A stretch of DNA of 64,000 nt, taken from positions 1,658,001 through 1,722,000 of the forward strand of contig NC_056545.1 of NCBI RefSeq assembly GCF_910596095.1, in the 5' to 3' direction. Shown here in pieces: positions 44,101 through 57,484 of this stretch (within the stretch, counting starts at the first letter, position 1; each line of letters starts with the position of its first letter). Made by a program: the position numbers and the translations under genes. A model generated the notes under the pieces. It worked only from the letters and a program-made list of their open reading frames with translations, did no database searches and had not been told where the DNA came from. The DNA is from Thunnus maccoyii (taxonomy: Eukaryota; Chordata; Actinopteri; Scombriformes; Scombridae).

Positions 44101-47100
44101 ACACACGTCATTCACACATCAGTGTCAGACCTGCTCAGACTGGAAACGTATAAAACATCAAACTTAGGAAGAGATTTGTCGGAGCGAGTTGTCTGTTCTC
44201 ATCCTTCCATGTATCCATCTCGTCTGTACTCTGCTCATGTTGTGACTTCCTCTCAGTCTTTACGTCTCTCTGCCGTGTCTCCCTGCAGGAGTTGAGGCTG
44301 GAGGACTACCAGGCGGGCAGGAAGGGCCCGACCAACCCGATAGCCGCAGGGACGGGCGGTCTGTTTGGTTCGGCTACGGCCACGTCCAGCGCCACCACCG
44401 GCCTGTTCGGCACCTCCGCCCCCAACACCAGCTTCTCCTTCGGACAGAACAAGAGCACCTTTGGCGCAGGTGAGCGTTGACGCAGCACGGCTCTATGGAT
44501 GCTGGTCCACCACTTTGATTCAGATGAACATTATTATCATTAGAGCGAGTGAGGTGATGTGCTGTGTGTCTGTCCTCTTCTAGCACCTGCTGCTGGTTTC
44601 AATGCGACCACCGGCGGCCTGTTCGGCCAACAGAACCAGCAACAAGCCGCCTCAAGTCTCTTCAAGCCGTTCGGTCAGACGACCACCACGCAGAGCACCG
44701 GCTTCTCCTTCGGCAACACCAACACCATGGGACAGGCCAACACCAGCAGCATGGTGAGACTCCTCAGCGTCTGTCTTCTCTTGTTTCTGGGTCTGTCTTC
44801 TCTTGTTTCTGCTTCTGTCTTCTCTTGTTTCTGCGTCTGTCTTCTCTTGTTTCTGCGTCTGTCTTCTCTTGTTTCTGCTTCTGTCTTCTCTTGTTTCTGC
44901 TTCTGTCTTCTCTTGTTTCTGCTTCTGTCTTCTCTTGTTTCTGCTTCTGTCTTCTCTTGTTTCTGCTTCTGTCTTCTCTTGTTTCTGCGTCTGTCTTCTC
45001 TTGTTTCTGCGTCTGTCTTCTCTTGTTTCTGCTTCTGTCTTCTCTTGTTTCTGCTTCTGTCTTCTCTTGTTTCTGCTTCTGTCTTCTCTTGTTTCTGCTT
45101 CTGTCTTCTCTTGTTTCTGCTTCTGTCTTCTCTTGTTTCTGCTTCTGTCTTCTCTTGTTTCTGCTTCTGTCTTCTCTTGTTTCTGCTTCTGTCTTCTCTT
45201 GTTTCTGCTTCTGTCTTCTCTTGTTTCTGCGTCTGTCTTCTCTTGTTTCTGGGTCTGTCTTCTCTTGTTTCTGCTTCTGTCTTCTCTTGTTTCTGCTTCT
45301 GTCTTCTCTTGTTTCTGCTTCTGTCTTCTCTTGTTTCTGCTTCTGTCTTCTCTTGTTTCTGCGTCTGTCTTCTCTTGTTTCAGCGTCTGTCTTCTCTTGT
45401 TTCTGCGTCTGTCTTCTCTTGTTTCTGCTTCTGTCTTCTCTTGTTTCTGCTTCTGTCTTCTCTTGTTTCTGCTTCTGTCTTCTCTTGTTTCAGCGTCTGT
45501 CTTCTCTTGTTTCTGCTTCTGTCTTCTCTTGTTTCTGCTTCTGTCTTCTCTTGTTTCTGCTTCTGTCTTCTCTTGTTTCTGCGTCTGTCTTCTCTTGTTT
45601 CTGCGTCTGTCTTCTCTTGTTTCTGCGTCTGTCTTCTCTTGTTTCTGCTTCTGTCTTCTCTTGTTTCTGCTTCTGTCTTCTCTTGTTTCTGCGTCTGTCT
45701 TCTCTTGTTTCTGCTTCTGTCTTCTCTTGTTTCTGCGTCTGTCTTCTCTTGTTTCTGCGTCTGTCTTCTCTTGTTTCTGGGTCTGTCTTCTCTTGTTTCT
45801 GCTTCTGTCTTCTCTTGTTTCTGCTTCTGTCTTCTCTTGTTTCTGCTTCTGTCTTCTCTTGTTTCTGCGTCTGTCTTCTCTTGTTTCTGGGTCTGTCTTC
45901 TCTTGTTTCTGCTTCTGTCTTCTCTTGTTTCTGCTTCTGTCTTCTCTTGTTTCTGCTTCTGTCTTCTCTTGTTTCTGCTTCTGTCTTCTCTTGTTTCTGC
46001 GTCTGTCTTCTCTTGTTTCAGCGTCTGTCTTCTCTTGTTTCTGCGTCTGTCTTCTCTTGTTTCTGCTTCTGTCTTCTCTTGTTTCTGCTTCTGTCTTCTC
46101 TTGTTTCTGCTTCTGTCTTCTCTTGTTTCAGCGTCTGTCTTCTCTTGTTTCTGCTTCTGTCTTCTCTTGTTTCTGCTTCTGTCTTCTCTTGTTTCTGCTT
46201 CTGTCTTCTCTTGTTTCTGCGTCTGTCTTCTCTTGTTTCTGCTTCTGTCTTCTCTTGTTTCTGCTTCTGTCTTCTCTTGCTTCTGTCTTCTCTTGTTTCT
46301 GCTTCTGTCTTCTCTTGTTTCTGCGTCTGTCTTCTCTTGTTTCAGCGTCTGTCTTCTCTTGTTTCTGCGTCTGTCTTCTCTTGTTTCTGCTTCTGTCTTC
46401 TCTTGTTTCTGCTTCTGTCTTCTCTTGTTTCAGCGTCTGTCTTCTCTTGTTTCTGCTTCTGTCTTCTCTTGTTTCTGCTTCTGTCTTCTCTTGTTTCTGC
46501 GTCTGTCTTCTCTTGTTTCTGGGTCTGTCTTCTCTTGTTTCTGCTTCTGTCTTCTCTTGTTTCTGCTTCTGTCTTCTCTTGTTTCTGCGTCTGTCTTCTC
46601 TTGTTTCTGGGTCTGTCTTCTCTTGTTTCTGCTTCTGTCTTCTCTTGTTTCAGCGTCTGTCTTCTCTTGTTTCTGCTTCTGTCTTCTCTTGTTTCTGCTT
46701 CTGTCTTCTCTTGTTTCTGCGTCTGTCTTCTCTTGTTTCTGGGTCTGTCTTCTCTTGTTTCTGGGTCTGTCTTCTCTTGTTTCTGCGTCTGTCTTCTCTT
46801 GTTTCTGCGTCTGTCTTCTCTTGTTTCTGCTTCTGTCTTCTCTTGTTTCTGCTTCTGTCTTCTCTTGTTTCTGCTTCTGTCTTCTCCTGTTTCTGCGTCT
46901 GTCTTCTCCTGTTTCTGCTTCTGTCTTCTCTTGTTTCTGTGTCTGTCTTCTCTTGTTTCTGCTTCTGTCTTCTCTTGTTTCTGCTTCTGTCTTCTCTTGT
47001 TTCTGCGTCTGTCTTCTCTTGTTTCTGCTTCTGTCTTCTCTTGTTTCTGCTTCTGTCTTCTCCTGTTTCTGCGTCTGTCTTCTCTTGTTTCTGCTTCTGT

Positions 47101-50100
47101 CTTCTCTTGTTTCTGCTTCTGTCTTCTCTTGTTTCTGCTTCTGTCTTCTCCTGTTTCTGCGTCTGTCTTCTCCTGTTTCTGCTTCTGTCTTCTCTTGTTT
47201 CTGTGTCTGTCTTCTCTTGTTTCTGCTTCTGTCTTCTCTTGTTTCTGCGTCTGTCTTCTCTTGTTTCTGCTTCTGTCTTCTCTTGTTTCTGCTTCTGTCT
47301 TCTCTTGTTTCTGCTTCTGTCTTCTCTTGTTTCTGCTTGCAGCTTTGCTCCTTTTCAAGTCCAAGGCATTAAGAAACCTAAATCACCACGACATGATATG
47401 AAATCACATCACTGAAATTGGCCTTTTCATTTTGTCACTTTTCATAATAATAGCCGGAGTGTTGAGGACGTCTCGATGTTTGTGTTTCAGGGTTTGTTTG
47501 GAAACACGGCGGCGTCTCAGTCGGGCGGCTTGTTCGGCACGGCTCAGACCAGCGCCGCCACCGGTTTCGGGACGGCCACCGGACTGTTCGGCCAAACGAA
47601 CGCCGGATTTGGAAATGTCGGCACACAGGTACCAACCAGGGACTGAAGGATGTGTTTGTATTATCAGAACAGAAAGATTCATGACGAGTGCATCCGCTCT
47701 GCAGTTTTGAATAAATCAAATGGTTTTCTGACGTGTTTTTAACGTTACTGTGTGTGTTTTTGTCTTTTTAAAGCAAAGTTTATTCGGTAATAAGACGGCC
47801 GGGTTCGGCACCACCACCACCAGCGCTCCGTCCTTCGGCGCCGGCACCGGGCTCTTCGGCAACAAGCCGGCTCTCACACTGGGAACCGGAACCAACACCT
47901 CCACCTTCGGTACGTCCGCCGGTGCTCAGAGCGGAGCCGGGTCAAAGTATTTGTTTAAACCACGCCGTTCTGTTCAACAGCCAGTATTCTAAATTAGAGC
48001 TGGCGGTAACCATAGCAACAGTACTGCTGCTTCATTAGCATTTAACTCTGAACATAAACCAACTGCATCCACATTAACGTTTACTGTTTGTTTCTGGCTG
48101 ACTGAAGGTTTTGGCGCCAACCCGGCGGCGGGGAGTCTGTTCGGGAACAAGCCGGCCACCGGAGGACTGGGGACCGGACTGGGAACCAGCTTTGGAACAG
48201 GTACCAGTAGAACCAGTAGTTTACTCACAGCAGCAGAGCTGAAACAATTAGTCAGTTAATCAATTAGTTGATTATTTAGTATTTTAGATTGTTTTAGTAT
48301 TTTGATGATCGTTATAATATTCGTTGAAGTCATTTATGAAGCAAATATACTGACTGGTCTCTAGTTTCAGCTTCGTAATGGAGAATATGAATATGTGCTG
48401 TTTATTTTCATTATTGATTAATCTCTGGATCATTTTCTCGATTAGTTGTTTGGTCTGTAAAATGTCCCAAAGCCCGAGATGCAACCTGAAGATATGAAGT
48501 TTACGATACGATTTAACGATTAATCAATTATCAAAGTAGTTGGCGACTAATTGATTAATCGACTAATTGCTGCAGCTCTAGTTTGGACTGTTGATTTGCC
48601 AAAAGAAGCGGTTTGAATATATTGATTATACATTTTATAGACTAAACGATCAATCATGAAAATAATCGACCAATTACAAACAAAGTTACACATGTAAAAC
48701 AAAACGAGACGATATAACGATGAGTAGAGATTATTATTATTATTATTATTATCATATTAATGCAGAGGTGTGTTTGTTCAGCAGTGGGCACTGGGCAGAC
48801 GTCTCTCTTTGGGAATAACCAGAACAAACTGGGCACCACACTGGGAACGATGGGAACGTTCGGAGCAGCCGGATTCAACAGCGGAACCAGCACGCTGGGC
48901 TTCGGAGCTTCACAGCAACCCGTCGGTGAGCAGAGGCTACGTTTGGAGGAAATTAAGAGTTTACAATGCGTCTTGATCTTATTTAATATTAAACTCTAAC
49001 CAGTAAACCAGTCCAGTCGATGTAAAACAATCCCAGTTCTCCCATCAAATCAAACTGTCTTGTGTTTTATATTGACTGTGTGACCAGACGGAGCAGTGAA
49101 GTTATCTGTTATTTCTTCTCCAGCGCTCACCGATCCGAACGCAGCGGCCGCCCAGCAGGCCATGCTGCAGCAGCAGCTCAGCGTTCTGGCGTACTCGCCG
49201 TACGGAGACTCGCCGCTGTTCAGAAACCCGCTTTCAGACCCGAAGAAGAAAGAGGAGGTGAGAGCGACTGAACAGAAGCGCTTTATTCAGACAGTCATCT
49301 GAAGAAACTGCTCTTGTGTTTTTATTGACATTTGTCCGTTCTTGTTACATCTCCTTTTGTGTGTTCTGACAGCGTCTGAAACCGACCAATCCGACGGCCC
49401 AGAAGGCTCTGACCACTCCCACCCACTACAAGCTGACCCCTCGACCGGCGACCCGGGTCCGCCCCAAAGCGCTGACGTCGTCGGGCGCCTCCAAGTCACA
49501 GCTGTTCGACGGCCTGGACGACGACGAGCCGTCGCTCACCAACGGAGCCTTCATACCCAGGTACTGCCTGTACTGTCGCCATGGCAACGATGTCTGAAAA
49601 GCTGTTTGGGTTGTTGTTGTTGTTTTTTTCGAAGCGGCAACCTCCGGGGCTGTAAAATGAAGCCAACAGGAAGTGCCAAAAACTGCAGTTCCTTGAACGA
49701 CCACTTGAGGCTCCAAAAGCGAGTCAATCATAGACCTCCATGTTAAAATACCCAACTTTATCTTTTTATAACTCACCCGTTTAAATGTTATTAAGCTGTA
49801 AAGTTATGTATAATGAAGGACATGGCTGCTTTGAGTGACAGGTCCGCCAGCCGCTAGGTGGCTTGTTTCAGCCATTCGGCCTCTTTACCCATTTTTGATT
49901 GGCTGGGAGTTAGGCAGCGTCACATACTGCTAAGATGGCGACGGCCGGAGCGGCTCGCTTTGAGCTTCAAAACCGCTCTTCAGAAACCAACGGGTGTCGT
50001 CATGGTAACTACGTTCATATTTTTATACAGTCTGTGGTTTCAAGGTTTCATCACTTCAAATTTTAAAGAAAAAAGTAAACGTTTAATTAAGACGAGGTGA

Positions 50101-52005
50101 GGTGGTGCTTAATTGATCCCAGACAGGAAACAGGCCACAAAAAAAATATAAAGCAAGCAGAGGAATAAAAAAAAAAAATCAAAATTTACCAAAATTAGTC
50201 AAAATTAAATCAAATCTATATACAGATACAAAAAAAAGTAAAGTGGAGAACAAACTGACTACTTTAGATTAGAAGCTGTGTACATCAGTTGTATAACCCA
50301 GTATCATAAAGCCTCAGGAGGTTTTATAATCTGTACAGCGATACGACGTCTTCTGTCCTTAGACCCTCGATTCAAATAAAGAAAAACTCCCTAAAAACCC
50401 TTTTAACAGGGAAAAACTGGGAGAAACCTCATGAGGAGCATCAGAGGAGGACGGACTGACCTGCAACAGATGATCTGTGAACAGAACTAGAAAGACGAAA
50501 GAAATCAGGGATGCACGATATTATCGGCACGTCATCGGTATCGGCTGATAAAAGCTCTAAAATGAAATATCGGCATCGGTGAATTCTGCTGATTATGATG
50601 AGAGGCTGATATAACGCCTTCTCCTCCGCCGCCTGACTGTGTTTCCCTCTATGGACTGTTTCACCGTGACGGTCCCGGTGTTTCCTCCGCAGGCTGCACT
50701 TCACTCAGCTGCTTCTTCCCACTTTAACCTGAATAACAAACCGGGGCTCGGTGCTCCGGTTGGATCCATGTGGAGAGCCGAGGCTAATGTTAGCTGGGAG
50801 GCTAGCTGGCTGAGGCTAACTCCAGTCATGCTGCTGCTAACGCTCCGCTAGCCTCCCAGCTAACATTAGCCTCAGCTCTCCATGTGAGCCACGGTTTGTT
50901 ATTCAGGTTAAAGCGGGAAGAAGCAGCTGAGTGAAGTGCAGCCTGCGGAGGAAACACCGGGACCGTCAGGGTGAAACAGTCCACAGAGGAGCTGCTACGT
51001 TCGGCTGCACAGATAGGAAACACCTCGGCTGACAGGAGGTATCACTCTGTCTGGAAAAAAAATTCTTCTTTTTGGTTTATAACGGCGGTTGTCAACCAGC
51101 GTATTAGGTGCATTACCGCCACCTTCTGCTCCGGAGTGTGGACCAGAGATTAAGAGCAACTACTGCTGCTCCCACTTGGCAGGTTCATTAAAGTTTGAAC
51201 ACTGAGCTCCTGAAGTCCAGTGTTCCTCAATTCTTCCTTCATATATTGTCTTTCTTGATCATACTTAGTACAATCTATGCTTGCATGCATAATAGTCTCC
51301 TCAGCCAGCTGGAAAAAAACATGTGCATATATCAGTATCGGCCACAATGAGTTGGAAATATATCTGCATATCGGCAAAAATCCAATATCGCGCATCCCTA
51401 AAAGAAATCTTACACAACTTCAGTGTGCTGCCACAGTACAAAAGTTGCCTTTAATGTAGTACTAACTGTGTTTGTGTGTGTTTTGTCGACAGAAAGAGCA
51501 TCAAGAAACTTGTCCTGAAGAACCTGAACAGCAGTCAGTACAGCAGTCCAATCAACAAAGAGACAGACGACCTCGCTTCACCATCAGAGTATCCACAGAA
51601 CGGACACAGGTCTCTACACACACACACACACACACGCACACACACACACACACAGTGTTTCTGCTTCACTCTGCTTTAATTAACTGTATATTAAACACCA
51701 GCGTAATGTTTGATAAGTTGAATATTGTGGATAAAGTCTTAATGCTGCAGGGCTCTCTCCTCTTCCTCTTCTTCCTCTTCTCCTCTCTGCAGCCACATGG
51801 AGGACGAGGACGAGTTGAGGGAGTTACCGGGCCCCAGCAGCCAGGCGGACGACGACCCCGAGGTCACCCAGTTTTACGTCAACCCCATCGCCAAGCCGAT
51901 CCCGCAGGGCCGCAACCAGACCAGCCTGCAGGACACCATCAGCGACCTCAACATGCACAAACCTGCCAGGAACGGCCTGGAGGTCAGCGCGCACACACAC
52001 ACACA

Positions 52006-52054
<49 letters not shown>

Positions 52055-55000
52055 CTCGCAGCCCGGGACGCTCAGATACACAGAGGCAACATGTGCATGT
52101 CGGACAGCGAGACAACAAAGGAAGCTTTGACATCCAGCTGACGTCATGTTTTCACACATAAACAGCAGATAGTTTGTACTGTAAAGAGTCTCAAACATCA
52201 CATGACAGACATGAATTAGTGAGATATTATACAGTTTCCTGTGTGTATGAACTCAAGATTTTTACTGTAATTGTTTTTTATTTCTGTCCTCAGCTGAGCA
52301 GCGAGGACGTGTCTGCGTCTCTGGGGGAGGAGTCTCTGCTGGAGGGTCGAGAGGAGGAGCAGCAGGAGTCGCAGTCTCCTCACCCAGCAGGTCAGATACC
52401 AACCTTCTCACACCTGAACATGTTGACCCGTAACGTCTCTGGCCCTGTTTACACCTGACGTATTAACGCGCGTCTCGGGTGATCCGATCACAAGTGGACA
52501 GCTCGTCATTGTTATTAACCGACACTGTGACACAGCAGCATAACTTGATTGATTATTTAAATCTCTGCTGACAGGATCTAATGTTAATTAATGTTCTGTG
52601 TTCTTCTACACATCCAGTAGATCAGCTGTTACACACACAGTCCAGGTTCAAACTGTCCTGAGTTCATTATGTCGACCAGCAAAACTAAAAACTGTCGTTA
52701 TCAACTTGACAGGACAAAGGAAACTATCCAGCTACGTAGTCAAGCGAAAAGTTAATGGTTTAATTTCTATTCTAACTGTTGATTTGAAGAGGGAAACCTG
52801 TTAGGAGACAACACGGGACGTGGAGTACATTCTTAATTCACATGAAAAACAAAATAATTTGTTTGTCCTGTTATGAGACCAGTTGGTGTTTAGTCTGCTG
52901 GAAAATAGAGGACGTCAGTTGAGTAGGCGGTCCTTCAGTGTGGCCCAGGATGCATTGCGTTTGCTAAAAGAATGTGGCCACATGCGGTCCAGACCACCTC
53001 CGGATGTGGTCTGAGTGATCGCATCTCATTCTGTCCTCAATGCGTCTTGGGTGTGTTTACACCTGTATTTAGAGCTGTCCACTAGTGATCGGATCACCTG
53101 AGACGGATGTTAATACCAGGTGTAAACAGAGCCTTTGTGTTTACTTTAGTTTGACGGGCTGGTGAACTGACGAGGTGTTCATAGAAGGTTTTTCTCTCCT
53201 TTTGACTAAAACAAGTAGTTAAACAATATTCATTTCATACCAGAGCTATGTGAGACTTAAAGACATGAATAAAGCAGTAGAGACAGATGTTAATAGCAGG
53301 TGTAAACAGGACCTTTGTCGATCTCTCTGCGACCAGATTCAACCTGTTTTCAGAGAAGTTTTAAATTGTACAGTTGAGTTTTTTTTTAAAATGCCTCCGT
53401 GACAGCGACAGCCGTGTTGTGTTTGGGGTCGTCCGTCTGTCCGTTCCATCTCGTTAACTTGATATCTCAGGAACGCCTCGAAGGAATTTCTTCAAATTTG
53501 GCACAAACGTCCACTTGGACTCAAGAATGCACTGATTAGAATTCGGTGGTCAAAGGTCAAGGTCACTGTGACCTCACAAAACACGTTTTTGGCCATAACT
53601 CAAGACACTCTTTATTAAATTCCTTCAAAGTCTTCATTACAAATATTATGAGTCAAAGACGGTTGATTGTGAGCTGGTCCCTGACAAACACAGACCAGTG
53701 TGCACAGAGCATCTTAAAGACAAAACATGATCCAAATCAAATAGTTTTTAGATTATGAAAGGAAGGATGTGTGATGATATCGTTCAAAGGAAGAGCTGGC
53801 GAAGTTCTTATTTTGAAGACGTTTATTAGACGATGGCCATCGGGTCCATTCCATGTACAAAGATGGTCTGGGCACCGTACCCCTGTCGGTGCATAGCTTA
53901 TATGGGGTTACACATCTGTATCTTGTCACATGAATAACATAGGTTTTCCATGGGCACTAGGTCAGTTGGGAGCCCTCCAATCAAGTAATTGACAGCTACG
54001 TCACAACATATTATGTGTCACAACATACCACATCTGGAACAGTCCCAAACTTGACCATAAACCCATTATTTGTATTTAAAGGTCCCCCCAAGAAGGGCTA
54101 TATCATACTACCTAAAATGACATGCAAATTATGGAATATTTAGGTCATCTGTCCAACATCCAAAATCAGTGAAATACATAGGGTCAGATAAAAGTCATAC
54201 TAACAGATTAAAATTACATTCATGAATGTTTCTAAGCAGCTGTGTCGACCTGCCAAAGTCAACTTTAAGACTCAGATTTCTACAGACACATTAAGTTTGT
54301 TCACTGGACCAACAGAAGATCATCTTTGAGTTTCGTTGTGTTTGCTGTTCTCCAGGCATCGTTCTGAACCGTGTTGGTTATTACACCATCCCCTCCATGG
54401 AGGAGCTGGCCGAGATGGTGGATGAAAACGGGGAGTGTGTGGTGGAGAACTTCTCCGTCGGCAGGAAAGGTAACGTCGTCACTCGCTTACTTCAGTTTAA
54501 AAGCCTCGTAAAGCACGTGAGCTCTGATTGGACGGACGTCCTCACCGCTCTGTTCTGATTGGCCCCTCACAGGCTACGGCTCCATCTTCTTCCCCGGCGA
54601 GGTGAACGTGACGGGACTGAACCTCGACGAGATCGTCCACTTCAGACGCAAAGAGGTCATCGTGTACCCGGATGACAAAAACAAGCCGCCGGAGGGGGAG
54701 GGGCTAAACAGGTGAGTGACAGGAATGAACGGTGGACTGAAGATTGTTTGCTGAAATGTTGATCGTTATCTGTTTAAGAAAAAGTTTTCCGTCATACCTT
54801 CATACTTCGGCTGGTTTGATGGTGAAACAGGTGTTGGTGACTGTTGAGCAGGTTGTTGTAGTGCAGATCCAGTTCTCGTAGCTAACCTGACCCCGTCTCT
54901 CTCTCTGTACGGTCGTAGGCGGGCGGAGGTCACTCTGGACGGCGTTTGGCCGAACGACAAGACGACCTGCACTCAGATCAGGAGCCCCGAGCGTCTGACA

Positions 55001-57300
55001 GACATGAACTACGAGGGCCGGCTGGAGAAAGCCTCCCGCAAACAGGGAGCTCGCTTCCTGGAGTACAGAACCGAGACCGGATCCTGGGTGTTCGAGGTCA
55101 GTTTGAGAGGAATCAACCTCAGCTGCTTTAAATCAGATCAAACAAACAAGAAGCTAAGCTAAGAAGCTAAAAACAGAGAATAGTTTCTCTGTTCTGTATT
55201 TCTCTGTTTAGCATCTTCAGGTTATGCTAACCTATTGTTGCTAACTTTGGAGCTAACCTCCTTCACTGTTCCAGCATTTGACAAAACAACAGACGTGACT
55301 TTTTAGCATTTATTAACTGACACACTGTAGTCTGTACATTTACTGCCAGACTGACAACTTACTACTAACCTTTTCCTCTGCTCCGCTCGCATCCACCGTC
55401 ACTTCTCTGTCCCTCGCTCTTTCCCGCTCGCTATGCAAACATACTCCTTAACGGAGCCGCGCGACCAGTGGTTTCCCAGGCAACGTCACGGACGTAGACT
55501 CACGTACCGGTACAGCGCTGCTCAGAGACTCCCAAACGCTGTATCCATTCATTCGGATTTCAAATATTAAAAAATATATATTTTTTGGCCTGGCGGGGGT
55601 TCTCGTTGTGTCATTATGGAGAAACACAGATTCAGTAAACGTTCAGTAAACGTTCAGTAAACGTTGAGTACAGTTACACCCAGCAGGCTCCATCAGGTTG
55701 GGCGAGTTCAAAGTTGTGAAAACCACGGGGGTGTTTTGAATACACCCCCGTGGTTTTCAGGTAATTTGTTAGTCTGTCCCTCCCGCCGCAGGAAATAATG
55801 GATTAATCCTGGATTAAAGCTGTTGATGTAGCACTTTTCTCCTTATGAAAATAACACGGAGATTATTCGACCAATGAGAATTTAGTCAGACGAGAGCATA
55901 TCGACCAACTAACCGACCAGCAGACTACAAGCCTAGAAAAAACACTAACTAAGTCTTTATAACTGAAGTGAAAACCTGCCATGTGATCAGAGCTGATACT
56001 GAGCATGCTCAGATCCACATATCGACTATATTAGACTATAACGTGGACCTGGTCTGATCTGGTCCTCAGATCAGTTTCCAGCTCTGTGCTGTGATGTTTG
56101 CTCAGGTGTATCTGACTCCTCCTTCCTCTCCCAGGTGGCCCATTTCTCCAAATACGGACTCCAGGACTCGGACGAGGAAGACGACGTCCCGCTCAAAGCC
56201 GACCCCAAGAAGCTGAAGACGATGACGACGACGACGATGCTGCAGCAGCAGCAGCAACTTCCTCCCTCCCAGCAGCAGCAGCAGCAGCAGATGGCGCCAC
56301 AGGCCCAGGTAGAGCCGCCTGCGCCCATCTACACTCATCCTCCTCATCCTCACTGACACACCTGTCTGTTCGCTGGTAGCGCGTCACTTTCAAAACAGTT
56401 CAGTAGATTCAGTTTCCTCGTCGCTCTGAGTGTTCTGAGTGATGGTGTAAAAGTTTTCCACCAAATATTTATTCTTCTCAGGGTGGAAAAGCCTCTGAAG
56501 TGTTTATATATCGCTGGAGTTGATTTGTGGTTATGATCCGTTTTTTTTTTTATTGATTATTGAGTGTAGCCTTTAAATAATGAGAAATATCGAATGTTTT
56601 CACAGAGATCTGAGATTGTAAATGTGGTCGCTGGTCTTCGTTTGACGTTGTTGACGTGAGAGCAGTGTGCAGAGACGTGGACGTGTGGCTCATTAGCACA
56701 GAGTTAGAGGCCGATACATCGATGTCGGAGTAAATAATCAATATCTTGGCTGATATTTGTTGAGTTCTGGTTCATTCTTGATGACTTTCTCTGCGTTCAT
56801 GTTGAACGTTTTTTTTTTTAAATTGTGCAACTCATTCAGCAAAGTAATAAAGCTTCCAGGAACCTAAACGACACAAATATACAAATATTTAGTGATAATC
56901 AGTGAAAGTTGAAGGATGAAGATGAGGATGAGCGGGTAGAGAGGAAGATGCTGTGTTGAAGTTGTTCAGTTGTTTACCAGCAGTGACTGAGTTTCATCCT
57001 AAAACACTGTTGCAGCTCTATAATAGATGTTAAACATCACATTTTTCACTTGTAGGCAAACAAACCGATGTTTTAACTACATTAAATTACTCGGACATAA
57101 ACCACGATGTACGAATGATTAATAAAAGCTTCTGTGTGAGAACAGGAAGTCTCGTTCACGTGTGTGTTTGATAAGAAATCATTAAAGAGGTAAATGTGAC
57201 AGTTAATGATGATGATGATGATGGTTTCCTCTGAATATACATGTGTGTTTATAGAGCTGGTTTGAGTTTTATCTCCATATCCGACACACACACACATATC

Positions 57301-57339
<39 letters not shown>

Positions 57340-57448
57340 ACACACACGTCTCGGTGTTTGATGTCAGTCTGAGGATACAACATGTAGGACGTGTTGATAC
57401 AGTTTGTGTTTTGTTCTTCAATGTTTCACACAAAGAATATAAAGTATG

Positions 57449-57484
<36 letters not shown>

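Larger units (their letters stand above)
54356..56308 (+). other. nup98: nup98 exons 18-21: autoproteolytic domain and cleavage site
   Basis: Four exons (54356-54469, 54573-54711, 54919-55096, 56135-56308) encode the beta-sandwich [103 protein letters not shown]. The His-Phe-Ser triad (His879, Phe880, Ser881 in my numbering) is where vertebrate precursors self-cleave after Phe. The nucleophile Ser and preceding His are intact. The domain also anchors Nup98 to the pore. Downstream of the cut, exon 21 adds two glutamine runs (5 and 7 Gln) that I do not recall in mammalian NUP98. Confidence 0.93.

Noticed and set aside
44559-47415. Three very long plus-strand open frames (870-945 codons) and a 340-codon minus-strand frame
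   Set aside because: They are translations of the 22-bp minisatellite in an intron; the only real coding part is nup98 exon 8 (44584-44753).
53750-54300. Possible solo LTR in nup98 intron 17
   Set aside because: No terminal repeat partner or target-site duplication could be shown.
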